This document shows positions 17,707 to 25,729 of a stretch of DNA of 58,626 nucleotides, piece after piece. The notes beneath the pieces were generated by a model. The model was not told the origin of the DNA. It did not search any database and worked only from the letters and a program-made list of their open reading frames with translations. Each line of letters begins with the position of its first letter. Position 1 is the stretch's first letter. Made by a program: the position numbers and the translations under genes. This stretch comes from Anaerolineae bacterium (lineage in GTDB: Bacteria > Chloroflexota > Anaerolineae > Aggregatilineales > Phototrophicaceae), in NCBI GenBank assembly GCA_022825675.1, contig JAJDWK010000047.1, positions 1 through 58,626 on the forward strand, given 5' to 3'.

Positions 17707-19074
17707 GCGCATATTCCGCGATTTTCGCCACCATTCCACCAGCGCCAGCACCGCGACTGCCGAGAACACAAAAAGCAACGGATCTGTCGGCGAGCGATAG
17801 CGCGTCGATGGATGAAAGAGCAGATACACCAGCGTTTGGCTAATCTGCAGGAAGTAGAGCAGGCTCAGCGCCCGCCAGCAGCGCCGGCTCCGCCAGGCGC
17901 CCGCCAGCGCCAACAGCCACAAGCCGCCGAAATACAGGACATGCGCCGCCCGCATCAGCTGGGAGAGCGGGCTGTCCTGGTAGACGGCGTTGGCGGCGCT
18001 CACGCCGGCATGGGAGCCCGCGCCAGTGATGATGCGCACAGCGCCATCGGCATCAACTTGCAGCTTCTCGCCCAGGCGCAAATTCTTCCGCGGCGTGATT
18101 TGCGCGCTCCAATAGACTTGCAGCTTGACCAGCAGCAGCTCGGGGATGCGCGCGGGATGCGCGCGCAGGTAGCCCCAGCCGGCGGCTGCCAGCGCGGCGT
18201 TGCGCGCCAGCGGCTGCTCTTTGGGCGGGATATCAAGCGGGGGCGCCGCCCACTGCGCATCGTAGCCGGCGCGGAATATCGGCACTGTTTGCGCATTATT
18301 GCCCTGGAATATATTTTCGCCGCTGTTGAGCGCTATCGGCACAAAATCGCCATAGATGGCATAGCCGCGTGCCAGCCAGGGCAGCAGCGCCAGAACGCTC
18401 ACCACCGCGACTGGCAGCAAGCGCAGCGCTGTCTGCCGCCAGGAAAGGCGCAAGCCAAACCACAGCGCGGCGAGCAATGCAAAGGGTGCCAATGTGGAAC
18501 GCGCCAGTGCCGATATGCCCAAGACCGCGCCCGCCGCCAGCGCCAGCGCCAAGGTGGCTTTGTCCAGCCGCTCCCGCTCGCGCAGGCATATCAGCAGCCA
18601 GACAAAAAGATGCAGCAGCAAAATCCAAAGCGCGGTGTCGTTGAGCGTCAGGTTTTGGAATATCAAATAGGGATAGAGCGCAAAAAACAACCCAGCGACC
18701 CTGCCCACCCAAACGCCGCGCCCGGGCATGAGCCGCCGACAAATCGCAGCGAGCAGGACAATTGACAGCGCGTCAAAAACGATGTGCAGGCTTGCGATTG
18801 CGAGATACTGCGCGCCGAAGATGCGATAGACCGCCGCGACCAAGTAGCTGTAGAGCGGGGGCAAGACGGCATCGGCGATGCCAGGCTGCCGCCCATAGAC
18901 GCCGGTATCCAGCAGATTAAGCGCATAGGCGTCATAGGCGGCCGAGCCTTGAATGGCAACGCCCGGCTCGGTATAGGCGAAGATATCCGGGAAGGCGAGC
19001 AACACGCCCAGCCGCGCCCCAATCGCTATCGCCAGGACAATCAGCAGAGCGTGTGATTTTGCTATTGTCAGCAT
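17695..19074 (-). CDS. GT-C / GT39-like membrane glycosyltransferase
   Basis: 459 residues with about ten TM helices. The first outer loop has 'GVAIQGSAAYDAYALNLLDTGVYG' and 'AVLPPLYSYLVAAVYRIFG', the layout of dolichyl/polyprenyl-phosphate-sugar-dependent GT-C enzymes, although the acidic pair usual in loop 1 is weak ('AYTEPG'). A globular outer domain of roughly 120 residues follows TM8. The start at 19074 lacks a clear ribosome-binding site. It stands alone, and its 3' end carries the promoter of the adjacent DUF5131 gene, suggesting that the tcmP islet joined right at its terminus. Confidence 0.7.
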   Translation of the reverse strand: MLTIAKSHALLIVLAIAIGARLGVLLAFPDIFAYTEPGVAIQGSAAYDAYALNLLDTGVYGRQPGIADAVLPPLYSYLVAAVYRIFGAQYLAIASLHIVFDALSIVLLAAICRRLMPGRGVWVGRVAGLFFALYPYLIFQNLTLNDTALWILLLHLFVWLLICLRERERLDKATLALALAAGAVLGISALARSTLAPFALLAALWFGLRLSWRQTALRLLPVAVVSVLALLPWLARGYAIYGDFVPIALNSGENIFQGNNAQTVPIFRAGYDAQWAAPPLDIPPKEQPLARNAALAAAGWGYLRAHPARIPELLLVKLQVYWSAQITPRKNLRLGEKLQVDADGAVRIITGAGSHAGVSAANAVYQDSPLSQLMRAAHVLYFGGLWLLALAGAWRSRRCWRALSLLYFLQISQTLVYLLFHPSTRYRSPTDPLLFVFSAVAVLALVEWWRKSRNMRLHV

Positions 19075-19175
19075 CCGCCGAGCTCGGCACTATTGCGCTG
19101 GACGACAGGTCAGCGAAGCATCAGCAGCGGCGGACACTTGAAGCGCGCCAGCGAAAAGCAGCTGCCGGGCAGGGT

Positions 19176-20264
19176 TTAGGCGGGCTGCTGATAGCGGGCG
19201 CTGATGGATTCCACATCGTCCATCAACTGGTTGAATTGCGCCAGATTCAGCTGCTGCTTGGCATCGGACATCGCCACATCCGGGTTGGGATGCACCTCCA
19301 CCATCAAGCCGTCCGCGCCGCTGACGCGCGCAACCCGCCCCAGCGGATTGGCGATATCACGGCGGCCCGCCGAGTGGGAAATATCAACAATCACCGGCAG
19401 GTGCGTCTCTTGCTTGAGCAGGGGTACGGCGCTGATATCCAGGGTGTTGCGCGTCCATTCGCTGAAGGTGCGGATGCCGCGCTCCATCAGGATGACCTGC
19501 TGGTTGCCGCCCGCCATGATATACTCGGCGGCGTAGATGAACTCTTTCAAAGTGGCGCCAAAGCCGCGCTTGAGCAGGACTGGCTTGCTCTGCTTGCCCA
19601 GCGCCCGCAGCAAATAGCTGTTCTGCATATTGCGCGCGCCGATCCAAAAGGCGTCCACATAGGCGTCCATCATCGGGATGAGCGACAGATCCAGCACCTC
19701 GCTGATGACCACCATGCCATATTTATCGGCGACCTGCCGCGCGATTTTTAAGCCTTCTTCGCCCATGCCTTGGAAGTCGTAGGGCGAGGTGCGCGGCTTG
19801 AAGCCCATGCCTCGGATCATCTTCACGCCGCGCTCTTTGAGCACCGCCGCGACCGTGTCCATCTGTTCATAGCTTTCGACAGCGCAAGGACCAGCGATGA
19901 CCTCGAAGGAGTCATTGCCCAGGCGCAAGCCATTGTCAAATTCAATGATGGTGTGCTGGTCGGGCTGTTTGCGCTGCACCAAGATGGTGGCGCGGGCGTC
20001 TTCTTCTTCCAGGTTAAGGGTAGCGCGGAAAATCTCGTGGAATATTTTGCTGATGGTTTCGTTGCTGAAAGGACCTTCGTTGGCAAGCTGCAGCGCCGTC
20101 AGCATTTCGGCTTCGCGCTGCGGGTCATAGTTGCGCGTGCCCAACTGCTTCAAGACTTGTCCGATTTCCAGCGCAATCGAGGCGCGCTTGTTGAGCAATT
20201 CCAGGATTTGCAGATTGATGGGGTCAATCTCGTCCCGCAGCTCTTTAAGGCGATTTTTTGACAC
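19176..20264 (-). CDS. aroF: Bifunctional 3-deoxy-7-phosphoheptulonate synthase / chorismate mutase
   Basis: 362 residues. Residues 1-90 are an AroQ-type chorismate mutase ('LRDEIDPINLQILELLNKRASIALEIG'), followed by a type Ibeta DAHP synthase ('FEVIAGPCAVES', 'GMGFKPRTSPYDFQGMG', 'VILMERGIRTF', 'PVIVDISHSAGRRD', 'GLMVEVHPNPD'). This is the Bacillus AroA(G) arrangement, in which the mutase domain gives feedback control of the first step of aromatic biosynthesis. The start is a GTG at 20264 with AGGG 5 bases upstream. No other aro gene is adjacent. Naming varies (aroA in Bacillus). Confidence 0.95.
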   Translation of the reverse strand: MSKNRLKELRDEIDPINLQILELLNKRASIALEIGQVLKQLGTRNYDPQREAEMLTALQLANEGPFSNETISKIFHEIFRATLNLEEEDARATILVQRKQPDQHTIIEFDNGLRLGNDSFEVIAGPCAVESYEQMDTVAAVLKERGVKMIRGMGFKPRTSPYDFQGMGEEGLKIARQVADKYGMVVISEVLDLSLIPMMDAYVDAFWIGARNMQNSYLLRALGKQSKPVLLKRGFGATLKEFIYAAEYIMAGGNQQVILMERGIRTFSEWTRNTLDISAVPLLKQETHLPVIVDISHSAGRRDIANPLGRVARVSGADGLMVEVHPNPDVAMSDAKQQLNLAQFNQLMDDVESISARYQQPA

Positions 20265-20359
20265 GGCTACCCTACTCCCGCAATTTTTGGCTTTTGATGA
20301 GCTGTATTATACACAGCCCGCGCCAAAAGGCAGGGTGAGATTTTCCAGGAAGCGGCTTC

Positions 20360-20462
20360 CCCCACCCCAAACCCCTCCCCCATAAAGAGGGAGGGGCTTT
20401 ACTACAGCTCATTGCGGCATTTGGCTCCCCTTCCCTCTTTATCGGCGAAGGGGATGGGGCTG
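20360..20462. terminator. Two head-to-head GC-rich hairpin repeats, likely ABC operon terminator
   Basis: CCCCTCCC (20372-20379) pairs with GGGAGGGG (20389-20396); CCCCTTC (20427-20433) pairs with GAAGGGG (20447-20453). The second unit read backwards resembles the first (both contain ATAAAGAGGGA and runs of C), so this is a pair of inverted copies of one repeat. It lies between the end of the binding-protein gene and aroF, where it could stop readthrough. Confidence 0.6.
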
Positions 20463-20515
20463 CGGAGTGTTTCAACAGCCCTCTAAATAGAGCCGCCAAA
20501 AGTTGCTAACTGGCT

Positions 20516-21862
20516 TTAGCCGCCCAAAAGCTCGTTGGTCTGGTCATGCGCGCGCTGCACCACAACCGCGGCATCGCGCTCTTCGCCGGTCCACAGCAAG
20601 TCCATATTGCTGATCCAGACCGAAGTTTCCCATTCCAGATATTTCGGATGGTACGCGGGGTGCACGCCATCGCGCGCGCCAATGACCGAGAAGACCTCGT
20701 GATAGGCATCGGCATACGGCGCGTCATCCGGCGCGGCGCAGTCATGGAATTCTGACTGGCTTACCAGCGCGGCGCCCATCGCCGCCGTGCGGCAGAGGTG
20801 ATCGGGATTGGCGAGCGTGAAGCGAATCAGCTCATAGGACAAGTCCGGGTGCGCGGCGGAAGTCGGGATGGAAAAGGCGGAGCCGCCGATGAAATTGTAG
20901 CGCCCGGCGGGACCGGTCGGCGTCGGCACCACCGTCCAGTTGAAGCTGTCGCCGACCAGCTCCCACATGCGGGAAGCGGCGTCGTTCAGCGCGTAGTGCA
21001 TCGCCACATTGCCATTGGCGAAGAGGAACTCGGTGGTGAAGCCGGTGGCGGCAACCGAATCCGCCGTCGGGTGCGCGCCGCTGTCCCACAGCAGGTCAGC
21101 CAGCCATTGCAATGCCGCGATCGTCTCTGGCGAGTTCATCTCGGAGGCGGTGTTGGTCTCGTTGAACAGCTCGCCGCCAAAACTCTTGATGATCCAGTAT
21201 GCGCCGCCAGCGCCACGCCCGACGCTTGCCAGGTTGCTGATGCCCCAAATGTCGTTTGAACCATCGCCATCGGTATCTTCGGTGAGGGCAATCGCCAATT
21301 CAGTGAATTCCTCGAAAGTTGTGTGCTCTCCCGGCGGTTCCAGCCCAGCCGCTTCAAAGAGATCGAGGTTGATATACAAGCCGCCCGGCGCCAGGTCATA
21401 GGGAATGGCGTATTGGCTGCCCTCAAAGTTGAAGGCATCGACCTGGGAAGCGACAAACATCTCGGGCCAGCCGGGGATGGGGCAGGCTTCCAAATAGCTG
21501 TCGAGGTTGAGTGCCCAGCCATTGGCGGCGAAGGTGTCGTTGCGCGTGTCGTGCATCCACGCCATGTCAATCTCGGCGCCGCCAGCCAACTGTGCCGGCA
21601 GGGTCGTCCAATAGTCGCCCCAGGCGACGCCCGTGTTCAGTATCTGCTCGACATTGGGGTAATATTCCCCGAAGAATTCATCGAAGGCGAGCAAGAATTT
21701 GTCGACTTCGCCGGGACCTTCCCAGCCGGTGATGGTGATGGCGCCAGCGGTGTCGCCATCGACCATGCCACAGGTCCAGTCCATCATGTCTTGCGCCGAT
21801 GCCAAGAAGCCGAAGCTCAAGAGCGCCAGCACGGTGATAAGAAGCGCGAATTTGCGAATCAT
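20516..21862 (-). CDS. Sugar ABC transporter substrate-binding protein
   Basis: 448 residues. N-terminal signal peptide 'FALLITVLALLSFGFLASAQ' with an AQ-D cleavage site and no lipobox Cys, so it is probably released or held in the wall space. The body has extracellular solute-binding family 1 features: 'ITITGWEGPGEVDKF', 'AEIDMAWMHD', 'YAIPYDLAPGGLYINLDLFEAAGLEPP', 'GGSAFSIPTSAAHPD'. 'TEDTDGDGSNDIWG' could bind Ca2+, as in MalE/UgpB-like proteins. Third gene of the operon after two permeases; having the binding protein last is unusual. Substrate is probably a sugar or oligosaccharide. Confidence 0.9.
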   Translation of the reverse strand: MIRKFALLITVLALLSFGFLASAQDMMDWTCGMVDGDTAGAITITGWEGPGEVDKFLLAFDEFFGEYYPNVEQILNTGVAWGDYWTTLPAQLAGGAEIDMAWMHDTRNDTFAANGWALNLDSYLEACPIPGWPEMFVASQVDAFNFEGSQYAIPYDLAPGGLYINLDLFEAAGLEPPGEHTTFEEFTELAIALTEDTDGDGSNDIWGISNLASVGRGAGGAYWIIKSFGGELFNETNTASEMNSPETIAALQWLADLLWDSGAHPTADSVAATGFTTEFLFANGNVAMHYALNDAASRMWELVGDSFNWTVVPTPTGPAGRYNFIGGSAFSIPTSAAHPDLSYELIRFTLANPDHLCRTAAMGAALVSQSEFHDCAAPDDAPYADAYHEVFSVIGARDGVHPAYHPKYLEWETSVWISNMDLLWTGEERDAAVVVQRAHDQTNELLGG

Positions 21863-21922
21863 CTGCCTGTCCTTTCATCAAGTGCTTATACGATTCCCTT
21901 ACGAAGCTCGCTGGTTTGGTCC

Positions 21923-22813
21923 TTAGGCACCTCCTTTAATGCCGCTCGTGACGATGCCACGGACATAATACTTCTGCCCGACGATGAATGCTATCAAGAC
22001 GGGAATGACAACAAATGTCGCCGCCGCCATAATCAAATGCCACGGTGTGCGCATGCCCGACTGGTTTTGGAAAGAAGCCAATAGCAGCGGCAAGGTCTTG
22101 ACCTTCGGCTTGCCCAATACAATCAGCGGCCATTGGAAGCTGTTCCAAGTATTAACGAAAGTGAAGATGGCGAGCGTGGCGAGCGCCGGCTTGGTTAATG
22201 GCAAGATGATGAGCCAATAGGTGCGGAAGAAACCGCAGCCATCGATGCGGGCGGCATCTTCCAGCTCGCGCGGGATGGTAACCATAAATTGCCGCATCAT
22301 GAATGTGCCCCAGGGCGTGAAGAGGAAGGGCACAATTACGGCTTGCAAAGTGCTGATCCAGCCGAAGGCGCGCATCTGCACATAGAGGGGAATCAGCAGC
22401 ACCGTGAAGGGCACCATCATCAACGAAAGATAGAGCAGGAAAATTTTGTCGCGCCCGGGGTAGCGCAGCCGCGCGAAGGAATAGCCCGCCAGGCTGGCAG
22501 TCAGCAGCTGCCCGAACACCACCGCCGCCGCCACAATCGCGCTGTTGAGGAAGCCGGCGTCAAAATGCGTCATCGACCAGGCTTCGGTATAGTTCTCGAA
22601 GCGCCAAACATCGGGGATGAACGTCGGCGGATAGGTATAGATGCCGCGGATGTCTTTGAAGGAATTCGCCACCATCCAGGCGAAGGGCATGATGAAGATG
22701 ACGCCAACAACCGACAGCACCACATACACCAGCAGGTCTGTCAGCAGCTTGGACTGCTTCTGCCCAATCAGCGTCCGTTTTGGCTTGTCGCTAGTTGCCA
22801 TCAGCCGCACCAA
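21923..22813 (-). CDS. Carbohydrate ABC transporter permease (MalG/UgpE type)
   Basis: 296 residues, six TM segments. The EAA loop 'ELEDAARIDGCGFFRTYWLIILPLTKPAL' contacts the ATPase and is placed as in MalG-type subunits. The N-terminal cytosolic 25 residues are basic. It follows the other permease gene by only 14 bases and precedes the binding protein by 60. No nucleotide-binding subunit lies in the window; a shared MsmK-like ATPase elsewhere is the usual solution for such systems. Confidence 0.93.
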   Translation of the reverse strand: MVRLMATSDKPKRTLIGQKQSKLLTDLLVYVVLSVVGVIFIMPFAWMVANSFKDIRGIYTYPPTFIPDVWRFENYTEAWSMTHFDAGFLNSAIVAAAVVFGQLLTASLAGYSFARLRYPGRDKIFLLYLSLMMVPFTVLLIPLYVQMRAFGWISTLQAVIVPFLFTPWGTFMMRQFMVTIPRELEDAARIDGCGFFRTYWLIILPLTKPALATLAIFTFVNTWNSFQWPLIVLGKPKVKTLPLLLASFQNQSGMRTPWHLIMAAATFVVIPVLIAFIVGQKYYVRGIVTSGIKGGA

Positions 22814-22827
22814 CTTGTTCCATAGTT

Positions 22828-23790
22828 TTAGTCCTCGTCAAAGCCGAAGACCCAGCGCCGCGCCAAATGCCATTGAATGATGGTGATGATAAGAATTATC
22901 ACAAAGAGCACCGCCGCCAGCGCCGCGCCATAGCCCATTTTGAAGAACTTGAAGGCATTGTTGAAGATATACAGCGTCAACGGCGTGGTGGCGTCGGCGG
23001 GTCCCCCTTGCGTCAAAACGAAGAATTGGTCAAATGCCTGGAAGGCGCCAATCAGCGAGGTGACGACCACAAAAAATATCGCCGGCGAGAGCATGGGCAA
23101 GGTAACAAAACGCATGCGCTGCCAGCTGCTGGCGCCATCAATGGCGGCTGCTTCGTAGAATTCTTCGGGGATGCCTTGCAAACCCGCCAGCAATATCAGC
23201 ATGGCGAAGCCGATGCCTTGCCAGTTGCTCATGATGATGACGCTGGGCATCGCCCAACGGGTATCGTGTATCCACTTGGGACCGTCAATGCCGAACCATT
23301 CCAGCGCATGATTTATCATGCCGATTTCCGGCTGATAGATCCAGCGCCAGACGGTCGCCGCCGCTACTGTCAAAGTAATCTGCGGCAGGAAGTAGACGGT
23401 GCGGAAGAAGATGATGCCGCGCATCTTGCGGTTAAGCGCCAACGCCAGCCAAAAGGCGATGAAAATGCCGGTCGGCACCGCGATGAAGGTGTAATAGAAG
23501 CTGTTAGAGAGAGACTTCCAAAACAGCCGGTCGTTGACCATGGTCTCGAAGTTTTTTAAGCCGATGAACTCTGGCGGCTTCGCCAGGCTCCAATCGGTCA
23601 GCATGATATAGAAGGCGAAAAATATCGGGAAGAGCATGAATACCAGGAAGCCGGCAAAATTGGGCAGGAGGAAAAGATAGCCGGCGATAGTCTCGCCGCG
23701 GCGCAAGCCGGTGAAGGCGCGCTTGACTTCCGCCCAGCCACTGGGTTTCGTTTTGTCTTGCCCGTCGGCGCTTGCCAGGTTCGCTGCCAA
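22828..23790 (-). CDS. Carbohydrate ABC transporter permease (MalF/UgpA type)
   Basis: 320 residues, six TM segments, with EAA loop 'EEFYEAAAIDGASSWQRMRFVTLPML' near residue 215. First gene of the operon. The frame supports a TTG start at 23790 with GGGA about 8 bases upstream; no ATG lies near enough to the first TM ('TIAGYLFLLPNFAGFLVFML') to be better. A strong sigma70-like promoter lies 60-90 bases upstream. Confidence 0.92.
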   Translation of the reverse strand: MAANLASADGQDKTKPSGWAEVKRAFTGLRRGETIAGYLFLLPNFAGFLVFMLFPIFFAFYIMLTDWSLAKPPEFIGLKNFETMVNDRLFWKSLSNSFYYTFIAVPTGIFIAFWLALALNRKMRGIIFFRTVYFLPQITLTVAAATVWRWIYQPEIGMINHALEWFGIDGPKWIHDTRWAMPSVIIMSNWQGIGFAMLILLAGLQGIPEEFYEAAAIDGASSWQRMRFVTLPMLSPAIFFVVVTSLIGAFQAFDQFFVLTQGGPADATTPLTLYIFNNAFKFFKMGYGAALAAVLFVIILIITIIQWHLARRWVFGFDED

Positions 23791-23850
23791 AGTAGTATTC
23801 CCGAAGTATAAAAATCTGCGTCATAAAACCGATTGCGCAACCGAAACAAT

Positions 23851-23879
23851 ACTGTAGCACGAAGGTTTTCGGCTGTCAA
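23851..23879 (-). promoter_or_regulatory. Sigma70-like promoter of the sugar ABC operon
   Basis: Minus strand TTGACA (23874-23879, perfect -35), a 17-base spacer, and TACAGT (23851-23856). It is among the best promoters in the window and would give a leader of about 54 bases. Confidence 0.7.
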
Positions 23880-23953
23880 ATGTAGAGTGCGAAGGGAGTG
23901 GTGATTTGGGCTCAATGATGACTTCGCAATGCAAGCTGAACCTGCCTCGGCGG

Positions 23954-25576
23954 TTAAGCCCGCGTGATGCTGTAGAGCATATTGGCTTGAATGTCGGCGA
24001 TTTCGCTGACCTCGCCATCGTTCCAGACGACAGTCAGCTTTTGCAGGGCGCTGCCAGCGGGGAAGCCAAAATGCGCGCGGCTGCTCTCGCCGGAGAGGTA
24101 GCCGCTCACGGCGCTGATGTCGCGGCGGTAGCTGCCGCTAGCGGTTTCCAGCGTCAGTTGGCTGCCGATGCCGCGGCGGTTGCCGCTGGAAAGCCAATGT
24201 AAGTCCACTTCGATGCTATCGCCGCCGCAAAGCCGATTTTCGAATATTTTGGCGGGGCTGCCCAAGTTATTGACGACTGCATCCAAATCGCCATCGGCGT
24301 CCAGGTCAGCCAGCGCCATGCCCCGCCCGCTGGCGCGGTCGTTCAAGCCCCAGTCCGCCCGCTGCTGGAAGCCCGCGCCGCCCAGGTTGTGGTAGGCGAG
24401 GTTTTCTTCTATCAGCTCGTTCTGTGGCAGATGCGAAAATAGCTCGACAGAAATCATGCCATTGACGACATAGAGGTCTTGGAAGCCGTCATTGTCCAAG
24501 TCGCCAAATTGCGCCGACCAGCTCCAGCCCGTGCCATCCAGCCGCAGGTCGCGCGCGATATTTTGCATTGCTCCGCGCTCGTCCCGCGCGTAAAGCACAT
24601 TTTCCATAATCTGCGGGTCGCCCTCGACATGCGGCAGCGCCATCATTTTGTCCATCACCGGCTGCCACTGCGCCATGGTCGCCGCATCCTCGGAATAAGG
24701 CTTCATATCAACGGCGAAGACTTCGCGCCCGCCGTTATTGTTGAGGTCGGCAGCGGCGTAACTCATCGTGCTGTGCGGCATCACGGGCGGTGACTGTGCC
24801 TCTTGCCAGCCGCCATCAGCAAATTCAAAGCGGCGGTCTTCAACCGCGAAGTCGTTGCCAATGACAATCTCGTGATTGCCGGCGGGGTTGATGTCCGTCA
24901 AAATCGCCAGGGTATTGCTGCGCTCGCCGAGGCGCGTGGCGCGGAAGCGCTCGCCCAGGTTTTCGTAGGCGATGACGCCGTTGCGCGCTGCTGTCTGCCC
25001 CAGCAGCATCTCGTTTTCGACATCGTAGGAGCCGGTTACCAAGTCCATATCGCCATCGCGGTCGGCATCCAGCCAGTTCATCGCATAGCCGATGTAGCTG
25101 ACGCCGGGCAGCTTCTCCGTCTCAAACCGTTCGCCGCCGAGATTGCGCCAAAACAGCGGGGCGGCCGCCTGCTGCGTGAAGACGATATCGGGCAGCCCAT
25201 CGCCATCAACATCCAGGATTGCCGCGGCGCGCGCTGGCGCTGGCGATGGCAGCGCCTGGCGCTCAAAGCGCAGCCCGCCGCGATTCCAAAATATGTGATT
25301 GTCTCCCGCCAAGTTCGCCAGCGCGATATCGAGCAGGCGGTCGCCGTTCAAATCATTTACCGCCAGCCCCGCGCCATTGCTGTCATAAAAGCCGACCGGG
25401 CTCGCGCTTGGCAATGTGATGTGATCCAGCTGATGGGCGGTGAAGCGCCCGCTGCACTCCGCGCGCGCCTGCAGCGGCGTCGCCTCAACCGATACCGGCG
25501 CGTGGATGCGCAGCGCCAGGCTAATGGGCGTCAGCAAAAGCGCGATGATGAGGCTGAGACAGATGCGCGTTGGCAT
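23954..25576 (-). CDS. FG-GAP/VCBS repeat protein with ASPIC/UnbV C-terminus (CRTAC1 family)
   Basis: 540 residues. An N-terminal hydrophobic segment (residues 5-22) acts as signal or anchor. At least five calcium-binding FG-GAP blades follow, recognisable by DxNxDxxxD variants ('DLNGDRLLDI', 'DVDGDGLPDI', 'DADRDGDMDL', 'DLDNDGFQDL', 'DLDADGDLDA'), which would fold as a beta-propeller. The C-terminal ~90 residues ('GGDSIEVDLHWLSSGNRRGIGSQL', 'LTVVWNDGEVSEI') are an ASPIC/UnbV domain. Such proteins are secreted or surface-bound; the ligand is unknown. It lies upstream of the ABC operon on the same strand, but that operon has its own promoter. Confidence 0.88.
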   Translation of the reverse strand: MPTRICLSLIIALLLTPISLALRIHAPVSVEATPLQARAECSGRFTAHQLDHITLPSASPVGFYDSNGAGLAVNDLNGDRLLDIALANLAGDNHIFWNRGGLRFERQALPSPAPARAAAILDVDGDGLPDIVFTQQAAAPLFWRNLGGERFETEKLPGVSYIGYAMNWLDADRDGDMDLVTGSYDVENEMLLGQTAARNGVIAYENLGERFRATRLGERSNTLAILTDINPAGNHEIVIGNDFAVEDRRFEFADGGWQEAQSPPVMPHSTMSYAAADLNNNGGREVFAVDMKPYSEDAATMAQWQPVMDKMMALPHVEGDPQIMENVLYARDERGAMQNIARDLRLDGTGWSWSAQFGDLDNDGFQDLYVVNGMISVELFSHLPQNELIEENLAYHNLGGAGFQQRADWGLNDRASGRGMALADLDADGDLDAVVNNLGSPAKIFENRLCGGDSIEVDLHWLSSGNRRGIGSQLTLETASGSYRRDISAVSGYLSGESSRAHFGFPAGSALQKLTVVWNDGEVSEIADIQANMLYSITRA

Positions 25577-25729
25577 AACAAGGTCTTATATGCGAGAGAC
25601 TATGCCATGACAATACCAGCAGGCAATCGGTTTCGCAAGCGCCCTGCCCCATCAGAAGCAGCAGGAGCGAGCCAAGGCCCGCCCCTGTGCCGTGAGATTT
25701 GTGGCGACGCCAATAGCCGACGGGACGGC

